Of a stretch of 64,000 nt of DNA, positions 43,190 through 54,519 are shown piece by piece (the stretch's first letter is position 1; each line of letters begins with the position of its first letter). This DNA comes from Ancistrus triradiatus. Taxonomy: Eukaryota > Chordata > Actinopteri > Siluriformes > Loricariidae. Location: the NCBI GenBank assembly GCA_025084515.1, contig JAJAGP010000220.1, forward strand, positions 62,001 through 126,000, written 5' to 3'. The translations under genes were made by a program, and so were the position numbers. A model generated the notes under the pieces. It was not told the DNA's origin, did not search any database, and saw only the letters and a list, made by a program, of their open reading frames with translations.

Positions 43190-43375
43190 CATGAGATTTA
43201 GAGAGATTTCCATTTACTTTATCCAGAGCAACTTACAGCTGATACAGTCTTACAATCCAAGTTATTGTGGATTAAAGGTCTTGCTTAAGGACCCAACAAT
43301 GGCAGCTTGGCAAAGGTGGGACTTGAACCATGGACCATCTGGTGAATAGACACGTACCTTAAACACTAGGTTCCC
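43190..43375 (-). repeat. SINE family 1 copy
   Basis: A second minus-strand copy only 25 bp from the previous one: 'tttatccagagcaacttaca', 'caatggcagcttggcaaagg', 'tgggacttgaaccatgg', 'ccttaaacactagg'. Confidence 0.75.
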
Positions 43376-43379
43376 ACAT

Positions 43380-44235
43380 TCTCACCATTCTAGACCTGTT
43401 TACACCCCAGTAAGAGGAAAAGGATATGGAAGTTCACCAATTACCATATTCTACTAGGCGTCCTACACACAATAATGCTTGTGATTCTTCTTAGGGCATT
43501 CTTTTTGGACGTTATTATAGTTCCCAGTCCACATTGAGAATCAAAGCTTAACTGGTACACCTTTTACACGTCATATTTAAATGTTTTACCGTTTCATTTC
43601 AGTTCGAGGTTGCCAGCTCTTTAATCTTGATATGGTCTACTATATGGTTGTGGGCTATTTGCACTACTTCTGCTTGACTGTCTGAAAGCTCAAGGAAAAC
43701 TCAAGGAAATCATCACAGGATTTTTTTGTGACTAAGAAAACTACCTGTCTTTTTTGCAAGATGACAAGAACAGAAGCCTGTAGTCATGATGAGAGGAGTG
43801 CAAATTGGAATTTACAATTTTAGGTTAAAAAAGGACACATTCATACAGAGATGGAGGCCATGAATGTTTTTGGCCTGGTGGTGTCTACTTTCCCTAAATT
43901 CAGCAGGTAAACGTTTTCATTCAATCGTCAGTTCATGGCCTATTGGTGTTATATTGCTGCCACTAAAATTAAACAAAAGACAGTAGAACTGACGGCTACA
44001 AATGTAAACATGGTTCAGTGATTAGGAGAAGGAACATCAGGCCTCCCTAGACTTTTGCAGAGGAAATGTATGTCATTGTTTTTAGATCAAGTATGATGAT
44101 GATTAGACCAGAAATTGGCCCATTTGGCCATTGTGCTCAGCTTCAGGGGGATGAATTTTGCTCTGGAAAGGGAAACCAAGCACCTGGAGAGCAATCTGCT
44201 ATTTCAAACATCTACATTGTGTTAGACCCAAAATA
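43380..44235. other. Unassigned spacer
   Basis: No recognisable gene or repeat. Confidence 0.35.
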
Positions 44236-44239
44236 ATAT

Positions 44240-44300
44240 TTACATCTACTTTTATATGTACAGCATTTAGCAGATGCTGTTATACAGAGAGACCTACAGG
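44240..44300 (-). repeat. SINE family 1 tail fragment
   Basis: 'tgtacagcatttagcagatg' followed by 'gagagacctaca' matches only the tail part of family 1. The rest of the element is absent. Confidence 0.55.
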
Positions 44301-44337
44301 CATGATGTTTATTCTTCTTAGTACATTACTAAGAAAA

Positions 44338-44863
44338 GCTGGGATTGCATCCTAAGTCATGTGTCTTCCAGCAGGACAATGAACCCAAACATACTTCAAA
44401 AAGCACCCAGAAATAGATGGAAACAAAGCGCTGTAGAGATCTGGAGTGGCCAGCAATATGAGTCCGGATCTAAATCCCATTGAACACCTGTGGAGAGATG
44501 TTAAAATTGCTGTTGGGAGACGGCACCTTTCAAATATGAGAGACCTTGAGCAGTTTGCAAAAGAAGAGTGGTCCAAAATTCCAGTTGAGAGGTGTAAGTA
44601 GCCTGTTGATGGTTATAGGAAGCGATTGATTACAGTTATGTTTTCCAAAGAGTGTGCAACCAAATATTCAGAGTGTCAACAATTGTGTCCGGCCCATTTT
44701 TTGAGTTTGGTGTGAAATTATATAAATTTGTTGTCTGTGTTATTCCAATGCACCCAAAAAAAAACATGCGTATAACAAAACATGTAATTGCAATAATTTT
44801 CTGGGAGGAATATTTAATTTTCTGGAAAAATTTCAGGGGTGCCACCACTTTCGGCCATGACTG
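44338..44863 (+). mobile_element. Tc1-G, right-hand half
   Basis: The plus strand reads VFQQDNEPKHTSK at about 44370 (second catalytic aspartate) and, after a frame change, NPIEHLWRDVKIAVGRR at about 44476 (glutamate), then NMRDLEQFAKEEWSKIPVERC. The right terminal repeat ends 'gccaccactttcggccatga' plus 'ctg' at 44863, followed by TA. The left half with the DNA-binding domain and first aspartate is missing. Confidence 0.8.
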
Positions 44864-44867
44864 TATG

Positions 44868-46015
44868 TATATATATATATATGGACAAAGGGCAGAGGAC
44901 TGGCTGATTCAATGTCTGTGAGAACCATTCTGTGAGTCTGGCCAAGCTACATTTTGTTCCATACACAGGCACAGAATACTGCTGACAGATGGGAACCAAA
45001 AGCTTCACATGGCCAACGTCGTCTCCAGTAAGTTAACAAGCGGAGTCTAATTAATACACAGAGCATCCTACGGATGCGAGACAGATTTATAGTGTTTTTT
45101 TCTATGCAAAGAAAACAGTATGAAATAAAGCAAATTAAATACCCAGAAAGTGAACAATATGTCCTCACTGTACTTTTAATTACTTTAAGCTTAGCACAGA
45201 GTAAATGAGACTTCAGCATCGGGGGATTTATGGAAGTCTTATTAATCATCAAAAAGGCCATCAAGTTTTATCTGCTTAATTGGAAAGGAATATACGAGGC
45301 TTAATTTGGTCCAGTTGAATAGATGAACCATAAGAGCGGAGAGATAAGATTTTGTTTATAGCTCTTGACTGACCATAAGAATAGAACAAAATGGAAAAAA
45401 AAAGAAATGAACTGAAAGTCTTGCTCTTTTACAGCTACAAAGCGACTGTCGTATCAAAATTTAAATTTGGGTAAAGTGTGAAGTGAAGGAACACTGCAGC
45501 AACATCTGCAGGAGCTCTGGAGTTCAGTTTGCTGCTGATTACCTCCCCGAGGAATCTGCCGTCTGCTGTTCCCTCACAGGCTCAATGACTTCAAGCATTC
45601 TTAATGGATTTTCAATTGCTTGCATCGCTGTAGTCCCGGCAAAATAGCGAACAGCCTCCAAATTCTTTCCTAGCACTTCTGCTTTATTCAGGGATGGTTC
45701 TTGGCTCAGAGCTTTAGGGGTTCTGAGCACCCAGTGAAACCAGCCTACATCAATGTTTTTTTAACATTTTATCATAATTCTGAACTGTCATTCCCACATT
45801 TGTGGAGGAAGAACATCTGACTTTTTTGGGGGTTAGGGGAAACACTGTGACTGGAAAGACACCAACAAATCTGAGCCTGTGAGCCACAAAGTTATTAGCT
45901 GGATCATACCATTTGAAAGACAAGGTTAAAACTATGTTTAAGCCATGTGTAGAATAATTCACAGATTAGACTGTAAAAGGATATTTTAAACTCAATTTAT
46001 ATAGCCCTTAGTATC
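44868..46015. other. Unassigned spacer
   Basis: A short TA tract (44868-44882), then about 1.1 kb without a recognised gene or repeat. 45000-45370 is AT-rich with moderately complex sequence and no repeat relatives in the window. It might be conserved non-coding DNA, but nothing in the sequence alone proves this. The minus frame 45539-45730 has no recognised domain. Confidence 0.3.
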
Positions 46016-46019
46016 AATG

Positions 46020-46965
46020 TGAAATGGACTAATTGCAATTTAGACCAAAGGGACAGACCAAATATACTCATTATAACGCACCCAGAAAGAAATGTCAGGT
46101 TACTGCAAAACTCGGCATGCAGTTCTGGTTCGGGCAGACATGTAAATGATTACAGGTGTGGTCTGATTAGACATTGGGTCTTGGCACAAGATGGCGTTAA
46201 AGTGCTTCCCCGCTGCCCTATTAAAAGGCTCTCAGAGGATACTTTTCGGTAGTATACCTCTTGGAGAGACTGCTGACTGCTACATGCCTCTACAATGCAC
46301 TCTAACACATTTTGCCCAATTGTCAGACTTTGAGAGGAGGCACATCATTGGACTGAGAGAAGCAGGATGGTCATTTTGATGATCGTCCACTATCTAGGCC
46401 GTTCTGACCTAGGAGGTGTTTGGGAGAAGTGGTCCCGTGAGGTCACAAACACATGGCGAACAGGCTCCAGACCAGAAGAGGATCGTTGGATCTGCTGACA
46501 AGGATGAGCAGCTCCCACAGTTTTCTTGTCCAACATCCGGACACAGGTGGCACCTTCACTACACACTCCAGTCTCTGCCCAGACCATTTCCAGGAAATTT
46601 GTTGTCACAGTTGTCACCCATTATGTGTTCTGCCTTTGACAACCAGCCACTGTCACATTCAGTTGCAGTGGTGTCATGAACGAAAAACCTGGACTGCTAC
46701 AGACTGGAACCGTGTTGTCTTTAGCAACGAATCCAGGTTCTCTTTGGGATCCAATGACGGTCAGGTTTGAGTATGGAGGCCTCGTGGGGAGAGCTTCATT
46801 CCTGCCTTTGCCGTGGAGTGACACACTGCCCCAACAGCTGGTGTGACGGATGAGAATCAACAGGTCCAGCGGAAATATCTGTGGGCAAATGTGACACAAG
46901 ATACCATACAGAACCTGTTTGCCTCCAATGTTCAACCATATCTCATCTTGTATCCAGGCTAGAGG
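46020..46965 (+). mobile_element. Tc1-F relic without clear terminal repeats
   Basis: Contains a transposase of a different Tc1/mariner branch (details under the pseudogene). Leader words 'ctattaaaaggctctcagag' upstream of the protein are also typical of that branch as I remember it. I could not find matching inverted ends, so the boundaries are approximate. Confidence 0.6.
46290..46960 (+). pseudogene. Tc1-F transposase pseudogene, Asp changed to Asn
   Basis: 46320-46379 reads LSDFERRHIIGLREAGWSF, the N-terminal helix-turn-helix of this branch. The next segments are in shifted frames. 46630-46770 reads VLPLTTSHCHIQLQWCHERKTWTATDWNRVVFSNESRFSLGS in order; active relatives have FSDESRF, so the first catalytic aspartate is asparagine here. 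Later, about 46905-46950 gives 'cctgtttgcctccaatgttc', matching the region ahead of the missing second aspartate. The protein is dead by both mutation and frameshifts. Confidence 0.7.
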
Positions 46966-46969
46966 CGGC

Positions 46970-48065
46970 CTAACAGGGTACTAGAGTCTCCTTTCAACTG
47001 TACAGTTTTTCTTAATGAACTTACCCTTTCTCTCTAATATTGTAATCAAAACACATTATCATTAAAATCATACGTATAAAATTTTATTACTAAGATGATT
47101 ATTTTTACACTAAATATCAGCTTAGGTGAATATTACCTCACAGGTCAGTGTAGGATCTCGTTCTTCTCTCCCAAGCTACAGTGTACACGTCATGTGAGGG
47201 ATCTATACTCTTGCAAATTTTAGGCATGATTTGGCCTTGGTAATGAGATCACTGTTCCCAAATCAAGTTTTTGTCCCTTAACAGGTGGCACTAAACACCT
47301 ATACAGGTAATTATTGTTAAATCCCAAACATAAATGAGCAGTTTATAAAAATCTTACATAGGTGGTCAGCTACACTATCGTTCTGGGTCCTGGGACTCAG
47401 TTTAGGGGTGCTTGGGCTTTGGGGCACTGGTGCTGTGAGGATGTCACCAAAATGATAGAAGAACCTGATATTTTTTCCTTGTGAAGAACAAAAATTGCAA
47501 GTTTCTTTTGAAAAGAATAGATTTGCTTTAGGTTGCTGAGGTTAAGTCTAGGTTAGGTGTAGATGTAGCATTAATTAGCTGCAGTGATTATTGTGTCGAC
47601 AGAAAGCCCCCAAAGTCATCTGCAAGGTTCAGATTACACTGCTGAGCAAATGCCTGTGTATTATATAACATTATTGCAAGAAATCATTATGAGTGTTGGA
47701 AGCTGGGTGAATAGCTGCTGGTATTTGTAACTGATATCTTTTACAAGAGCCTCTCCCATGCTGTTTCCCTTGCCTCGAGTAGTTTATGTTTTTAAATCTC
47801 TCATGTTTAAATTAAACTGTAGTGCTCTCTCACCACTGATGGTCTCTGATTGCCACGTATGCTAATGGTTCTAGTATTTGCCAATTCACGCACATCAAAC
47901 CTAGGACAACTGGAAGAGGTTTCCTGGGAGGAAGAGGTCATGCTTGGCATGCTGATACACGAAAAATGAAAAAATATCTTCATCAGAACAGCAAAAAATG
48001 ACTTTTCAATTTGTACTGCATAAATCTCAGTAACTAATACACTAATTTAGTACTATGAATATTAT
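46970..48065. other. Unassigned spacer
   Basis: No recognisable gene, repeat unit or inverted repeat. Confidence 0.35.
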
Positions 48066-48747
48066 CTACAGTGGTGCTTGAAAGTTTGTGAATCCTTTAC
48101 AAGTTTCGACCCAAACCATTATCTGATATTAGTTAGTTAAAGAGAACCTGATTAAACAAATTACACAAAAATATTATACTTGGTAAATTATTTACTGAAG
48201 AAAATTATCCAGTATTACATGTGAATGGCATGACCACACCTACATGTAGTGTGACCTTCTTGTGCAGCATCAGCTGCAACTAAACATATCCGGCAACTGT
48301 TGATCAGTCATGGGGATCAGCTTGGACGAATTTTAGCCCATTCCTTCATACAGATTAGCTTCTGGGATGAGCCGCTCGTCTTTTGGTCTCTCCACAACAT
48401 TTCTATTGGATTAAGGTTAGGACTTTGACTTGACCACTCCAAAACATTAACCTTATATGTTTTGGCCATTCTTTGGTAGAACAATTTGTGCTTTTAGGGT
48501 CGTTGTCTTGCTGCAAAGCCCACATTCTGTTAAGATTCAGTTCATGGGCAGATGTCCTGACATTTTATTTTAGAATTCATTGTTCCATGAATGTTAGAAA
48601 TCTATCCTGACCCAGATGCAGCAAAACAGGAACAAACCATGATACTTCCACCACCATGTTTTACAGATGAGATAAGGTTCTTATGCTGGAAAGCAATGTT
48701 GTCCTTTCTCCAAACACAAGGATTTACATTTAATCCAAAAATTAATA

Positions 48748-50003
48748 CAGTGGTGCTTAAAAGTTTGTGAACCCTTTAGAAGTTTCTATATTTCTGCATA
48801 AATATGACCTAAAACATCATCAGATTTTCACACAGCGATCTATCAAAGTCTGCTCTTCACAACACATGTTTGGTTTGTGGAAGTGTATCATGGCACGAAC
48901 AAAGGAGATTTCTAAGGACCTCAGAAAGAGTTGTTGATGCTCATCAGTCTGGAAAAGGTTACAAAACCATCTCTAAAGAGTTTGGACTCCACCAATCCAC
49001 AGTCAGACAGATTGTGTACAAATGGAGGAAATTCAAGACCATTGTTACCCTCCCCAGGAGTGGTCAATCAACAAGATCACTCCAAGATCAAGGTGTGTAA
49101 TAGTTGGCAAGGTCACAAAGGACCCCAGGGTAACTTCTAAGCAACTGAAGGCCTCGCTCACATTGGCTAATGTTATTGTTCATGAGTCCACCATCAGAAG
49201 AACACTGAACAACAATGGTGTACATGGTAGGGTTGCAAGGAGAAAGCCACTGCTCTCCAAAAAGAACATTGCTGCTCGTCTGCAGTTTGCGAAAGATCAC
49301 GTGGACGAGCCAGAAGGCTATTTTGTGAACAGATAAGACCAAAATAGAACTTTTTGGTTTAAAAGAAAAGCGTTGTGTTTGGAGAAAGGAAAACGCTGCA
49401 TTCCAGCATAAGAACCTTATCCCATCTGTGAAACATGGTGGTGGTAGTATCATGGTTTGGACCTGTTTTGCTGCATCTGGGCCAGGACGGCTTGCCATCA
49501 TAGATGTAACAATGAATTCTGAATTATACTAAAGAATTCCAAAGGAAAATATCAGGACATCTGTCCATCAACTGAATCTCAGGAGAAGATTGGTCATGCA
49601 GCAAGACAACGAGCCTAAGCACACAAGTCGTTCTACCAAAGAATGGTTAAAGAACAATAAAGTTAATGTTTTGGAATGGCCAAGTCAAAGTCCTGAGCTT
49701 AATCCAATGCAAGCAGCTAATGTGAGGAAAACCACCAACATCCCAGAGTTGAAGCTGTTCTGTACGGAGGAATGGGCTAAAATTCCTCCAAGCCGGTGTG
49801 CAGGACTGATCAACAGTTACAGGAAATATTTGATCATTTTCCTCAAGAAATAAATGACCAAGTATAATATTTTTGTCTCATTTGTTTAACTGGGTTCTCT
49901 TTATCTACTTTTAGGACTTCTGAAAATCTGATGATGTTTTAGGTCATATTTATGCAAAAATATAAAAAATTCTAAAGGGTTCACAAACTTTCCAGCACCA
50001 CTG
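48748..50003 (+). mobile_element. Tc1-A5, younger copy inside Tc1-A4
   Basis: Both ends are intact ('cagtggtgcttaaaagtttg' and 'ctttccagcaccactg'), with TA at 48746-48747 and 50004-50005. The 1256-bp copy has a deletion in its leader ('cacacagcgatctatcaaag') and a large deletion after the glutamate region ('ccaatgcaagcagctaatg'). Confidence 0.9.
48890..49850 (+). pseudogene. Tc1-A5 transposase pseudogene
   Basis: The start at 48890 gives MARTKEISKDLRK, the family's normal N-terminus, then one base loss shifts the frame. 48949-49100 holds GKGYKTISKEFGLHQSTVRQ and YKWRKFKTIVTLPRSG. 49022-49336 holds VTSKQLKASLTLANVIVHES, TIRRTLNNNGVHGRVARRKP and ends PEGYFVNR with a stop just before the first aspartate. 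49590-49853 holds VMQQDNEPKHTSRSTKEW and SPELNPMQ, where the catalytic glutamate of PIE is lost. It cannot make active transposase. Confidence 0.85.
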
Positions 50004-50389
50004 TATTTTGGGGTCACCCATCCACAAAACATTTTAGCAATACCCATCTGGCTTATTCACTTGATCTTTTTGGACAGCAGATTCTTTCTTCTTGTAACTT
50101 TGCCATTTAAACCATTGTTGTTCAGTGTTGATGATGGACTTATGAAGAGCCCTATTGTTGCTTAGAAGTTACCATGGGTTCCTTTGTGCTGTAGCAAACT
50201 ATTGCACACCTTGCTCTTAAAGTGATCTTTGTTACCCTCCCAAGCAGTGGAAGATGACCAGTGGTCTTGAATTTCCTGAATTTGTTCACATCTGTATGAC
50301 TGGATTTGTGGATTCCAAACTCCACGTTTTGTTTTGTAATCTTTTCCAGCCTGATGAGCACCAACAAGTTTTTTCAAAAGCACAATATG

Positions 50390-51165
50390 TCACACAAAAC
50401 ACACCTCAAAGCTTTCCAACAGGAAAATCTGTATTAGAGTTTGATAACATAACTATTAACTATTATATTAATGTTAACTATTAAACATAACTATTTGTTC
50501 CATTCATTAATTTCTTTATTTTTGGACGGCCAGTGCCTAAATCTGTCAAACTGCCAAAGGACTATAGTAGAAAGACACAGATAAATAGTATTGATAGAAA
50601 AAGGCATGTTCACAACAGCATTATGCTGCATGTCTTTGTAAAAAATGGTTGCATGGCTTTTGAAGGCTGAGGTCAAATGACCTTCCCTGAACATGTGTTA
50701 CAGCATTAACGTGTAAAAGAATGGATGCTGCTTTTCCTGTCCTGATTTTCGAAGGGCTGTTTTTCTTCAGTTCTTTATGCAATAATCAGTTTTGACCTGT
50801 GGTGGCAGTTACATGAAGGAAAGTGTCCTCAGTACAGGCTTGAAAGCACTTTTGATGAATACCCTGTCTGCTTTTTTCACCCAGTTTCTTGGGGTTTGAG
50901 GTAGCACTCAGATTTGAATATCATATGCTTCATTTGTGATGGTTTTCTAAATTTATATCAAGATGGATGAATGAACTCTGGTAAGGTCTTGACATATTTT
51001 TTTTTGTTTTATTTTTTTAACTTTGTAGCAACTAAACATTTCACTTTTATGGCACATCATTTGTTGCTTAATAGCTGAACATTCTGGCTATTAAATGAAA
51101 GTAAGTCAAATTATTTTCATTAATGGCATTTTTTCACAAAAAATGTGGAATCATTCATTAATTGT
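50390..51165. other. Unassigned spacer; MITE arm near 51010-51090
   Basis: About 51010-51090 ('aactttgtagcaactaaaca' ... 'gcttaatagctgaacattct') resembles the left arm and outer flank of the MITE-like element at 14809. No matching second arm was found. The rest is unassigned. Confidence 0.4.
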
Positions 51166-51169
51166 CTTG

Positions 51170-51300
51170 TCAATTAACCTAACACACGTCTTTGGAATGT
51201 GGGAGGAAACTGGAGTACCCAGAGTAAACCCACAGGGAGGACATACAAAGTCCACACAGACTGAGTCCGAGGGAACGCAGGTGCTGTGAGGTGAACACAC
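51170..51300 (-). repeat. SINE family 2, central part
   Basis: 'caattaacctaacacacgtc', 'gtgggaggaaactggagtac', 'ccagagtaaacccac' and 'aaagtccacacagactg'. The head and tail are truncated. Confidence 0.75.
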
Positions 51301-51309
51301 TAACTGCAT

Positions 51310-52030
51310 TTAATTTGCTTTAAACAAATACTGGCACAAGTCTAAAATGCAAATTAGTCTGCAGTTAAATGGGAGTGCTTACAGACCTTAATGAGCTGTT
51401 GGACTTGGCTAATTGAAAGAAAACATGGACCTAACACGTAGAAGATTATAAACACCCTTCAAGAAGGTAATCCAACACAGAATGCTGATTATTATATTGA
51501 GCAATTGTATTATTCTTGTTTTAAATACTATTATTGGAGATGTTTGCAGTGAAATTACTGAGCAAAATCTCCTGTTTATTGACCTTTCACAGACTAACAT
51601 TCAGTGTGAGTAATCATCTCCAAAATTCTCAATGCCTGTAATCAGAGATTGGACAATACCTATCTCCTACCCCATCATTTGTAATTAGTATCAGAAAATA
51701 AATCTTTTAACAAATTAAATATAGACCTGACACATGTCCCCTCAGCTTGATTTATCATGTCTCCTCTAATGGCGATGCTGCTGGCACTGAGTGGTGACAC
51801 TTCAACTCCAGCTCAGTGCTACTGTTGCATATAGTGCTACCAAGCTGTTCTGGAAAGACAGCAGGCTATAAAATTAGAAATGATACTTAGCTTTATTCTT
51901 TTATACACTGTGACCATTATGTTACAGTTTGTTTGTTTTGTTTATTTAATGTCGCTCTTTGGCATCAATGGCCATTCAACGAATTGCCATATCAACACTC
52001 GAGGCTATACTGAAGCTCGTCTCATATATA
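51310..52030. other. Unassigned AT-rich spacer
   Basis: No gene or repeat recognised. Confidence 0.35.
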
Positions 52031-52039
52031 AAACTCTCA

Positions 52040-52245
52040 GGCTGGGCCAATTTAGAGTAATCAATTAATGTAATGCATGTCTTTGGACTGTGGGAGGAAA
52101 CCGGAGTACCCGGAGTAAACCCACGCAGATACATGGAGGACATGCAAACTCCACACAGAAAGGACCCAGGCCACTCTACCCTGGAATTGAACCCAGGATT
52201 GCTGTGAGGCGGCAATGCTACCCACCGAGCCACCGTGTCGCCCCC
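52040..52245 (-). repeat. SINE family 2, best preserved head
   Basis: 'gtgggaggaaaccggagtac', 'catgcaaactccacacagaa' and 'aggacccaggccac' are followed by 'ggaattgaacccaggat' (reverse of box B) and 'gtgaggcggcaatgctaccc' plus 'accgagccaccgtgtcgcc' (reverse of box A and the 5' end). The 3' tail is missing. Confidence 0.85.
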
Positions 52246-52249
52246 TGTA

Positions 52250-53445
52250 CTATGAAATTATTGAGTACTAAAAGTTTCCTATGGTTGATGAGGTATCGGT
52301 AGTGATGGCCTGGGTGCAAAATATACCCCCAAAGCAATATTCCATAAATTATGCATATCAATATAAAGCACAATTATAGGAACCAGAATTGATCAATTGA
52401 GAGTGGTAAATGATTTTAGAGAGTCCCTTATATGGCTTTGCTCATTATTGTCTGTGTGATTTGGCAACGTGCCTGCCACACTGCACATTTTATGAACCTA
52501 ATAAATAAAAGGTTTTCTATTTAAAAACGTATTGTTCTGGTTATTCTCAGCACGCAGCCTCGGCAGGTCCTGCATCAGAGAAGTCACAATGAAAAGCTGG
52601 GATGCAGCAAACAAGAAAAGACATGGTAAAAATAATATTATTCAAATGGTAAAGAGTAATACATGCATTCTGTTGAAGCCTTTACTCTAAACTCATATGG
52701 CTGTGTAGCGTTTTTAATGAAAACATTATCACCCTATATCTTTAGGGTCCAATAGAAACATTTTATGCAATAGGAACATTTCAAAATAGGCATTTTCTAA
52801 CCTTGATGATTATTTAAAGCTTTACTAATACAATAATGAGTACTGTAAGTGGTAGCAATACACTACGTTTACAGTAATTACACTAAGTTTGCATTAATTT
52901 GCCTGATCAGAACTGAAAACCAGTCATAGATGAACTTATAGTATTACAGTAATATTACTATAAGGCACTGACCGCTACCAGTGAGTTGCTGTCACGTTTG
53001 CAAGATTCATTTTGTACTTGTTTGCTTTTTGCCTCAAACGATGTCACAGAGGACAGTTAAGTTTCTCACAGTATTAATATGAACAATGTAGGCTCTAGAG
53101 AATTAGGCAATGGCAGTAGGACAACAAAACACGGATGTTCACAGCTGAATGGATGTGTGCGGTCCATAGCCATATCAGAACGAGGCTTCATTCTCTGTGG
53201 TAGCAGAGATTCTGTGGCGCCATTATTCTAAAACGTTAACTGCTCCGTTTTCACAGAATGGCACACGAATACCACACGATGGCACACGAATGACAAAATT
53301 CAAATGGCAGACATACAAGGGGACTGATGAAAACATTAATGCTGTGCACTGTATGTAAACGTGAGCCAGAAATTGTATTTATAAAGCATGTAACATAGCT
53401 GCCATCTTGTGGTGAGACAGGCATTTGGCTGAAATGTCAGACTTC
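52250..53445. other. Unassigned spacer
   Basis: Over one kilobase without a recognisable gene. 'gaatggcacacgaataccac' near 53257 is a short local duplication ('atggcacacgaat' twice). Confidence 0.35.
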
Positions 53446-53449
53446 TTCT

Positions 53450-53501
53450 CACTCACTCACTTACCGCCTATACCCACGTAATCCAATACAGGGTCAGCCA
53501 G

Positions 53502-53545
<44 letters not shown>

Positions 53546-53700
53546 GAACAGTTTAGAGATGTCAATCGAACTAACTCTTTTAAAATGTGGGAAGAAACCA
53601 AAGTACTTTGAGAAAAGACCAAGCATACATCGGGAGAACATGCAAATTCCACATGGCAGCAGCCTGGTTTTAACTCGTATATCTGGTATCAACAACGCTA
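53450..53700 (-). repeat. SINE family 2 with an internal (CA)n tract
   Basis: Minus-strand family-2 words ('gggtcagccagcagcacaca', 'aatgtgggaagaaaccaaag', 'gaacatgcaaattccacatg') surround a perfect CA tract at 53504-53543. In this family the tail contains GT-rich positions, so the microsatellite probably grew from the SINE itself. Confidence 0.7.
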
Positions 53701-53714
53701 ATCAAGCCCTTTAG

Positions 53715-54270
53715 CAAAGTAGAACTTTTTGGTTTAAGTCCGAAGCGTTATGTCTGGAGAACACTGCCTTCCAGCATAGGAACCCTCTACCATCTGTGAA
53801 TCATGATGGCTAATGTTTGGGGCTGTTTTGCTGCATCTGAGCAGGTCTGGAAGAATTCTGAATTATACCAGCAAATTCTAGATGAAAATGTCTTGAAATC
53901 TGTGCATGAATTGATTTTCAAGATAACGTGGGTTATGCAGCAAGACAACGAGCAGCACACAAGTAATACTGCCAAAGAATGGTTGATGAAGAATAAAGGT
54001 AATGTTTTGGAAAGGCATATCAAAATCCTGACCTAGTCCAACAGAAAGGCTGTGGAAGGACCTGAAGCGAACAGTTACCAGAAATGTTTAGTAGCAGTTA
54101 TTGCTGAACAAGGGGCTCAAATACTTTTGCCACGCACAAATATGTAATATAGGATCATTTTCTTCAATAAATAAATGACCAAATAACATGTTTTGTCTCA
54201 TTTGTTTATAATTCTGCTCTTTTTATTTACTTTTAGGACTAAATCTGATATTTATGCAGAAATATAGAAG
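53715..54270 (+). mobile_element. Tc1-A7, 3' half remnant
   Basis: It begins inside the coding part ('agtagaactttttggtttaa') and runs through the second-aspartate block (MQQDNEQHTSNTAKEWLMKN in the frame at 53803-54036) to the right terminal region ('atttatgcagaaatatagaa'). The glutamate region is damaged ('cctagtccaacagaaaggct'). The outermost right terminus is missing. Confidence 0.75.
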
Positions 54271-54394
54271 AAGATTATATGAAAAATCGTGATATTTTGC
54301 TGAATAGGTTAGAAAACACCACCGGTGTTGGCACTTTCTTGTTTTAAGCCAAACTTACTGACCATTGACAATTAGTCTGTGTAAATAAGATATG

Positions 54395-54515
54395 AAGCAC
54401 AGTGTCCCACAGAGGTCAGTGTTGGACCTCTTACTATTTACTTGGTTCAGTTGTTCAGAAAGTAGAAAGTAGTTTCCACTGCTATAAAGATGATACGCAG
54501 TTCAGTCACTCATAT
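54395..54515 (+). mobile_element. LINE reverse transcriptase fragment
   Basis: 'gtgtcccacagaggtcagtg' plus 'ttggacctctt' translates to VPQRSVLGPL. It is followed in the next frame by FHCYKDDTQF, the catalytic YxDD box of L2/Rex1-like reverse transcriptases (YADD in active copies). The fragment is about 120 bp and has a deletion between the two blocks. It is probably the same family as 17455-19400. Confidence 0.65.
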
Positions 54516-54519
54516 TTGT

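Larger units (their letters stand above)
48069..50385 (-). mobile_element. Tc1-A4, older copy split by Tc1-A5
   Basis: The left terminal repeat starts at 48069 after TA ('cagtggtgcttgaaagtttg'). Minus-strand transposase C-terminal and core words run from 48270 to 48745 and stop at 'ccaaaaattaata'. After Tc1-A5 the same gene continues at 50004 with 'tattttggggtcacccatcc' and 'acaaaacattttagcaat' (first-aspartate region) and then the DNA-binding part to about 50385 ('cttttccagcctgatgagca'). The right terminal repeat is absent. It is more diverged than A5, as expected of the older host. Confidence 0.85.

Noticed and set aside
45000..45370. Candidate conserved non-coding element
   Set aside because: The impression rests only on non-repetitive AT-rich texture; conservation cannot be judged from one sequence.
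45539..45730. 63-residue minus-strand frame without repeat relatives
   Set aside because: No domain, no splice or conservation evidence; the length is within chance expectation.
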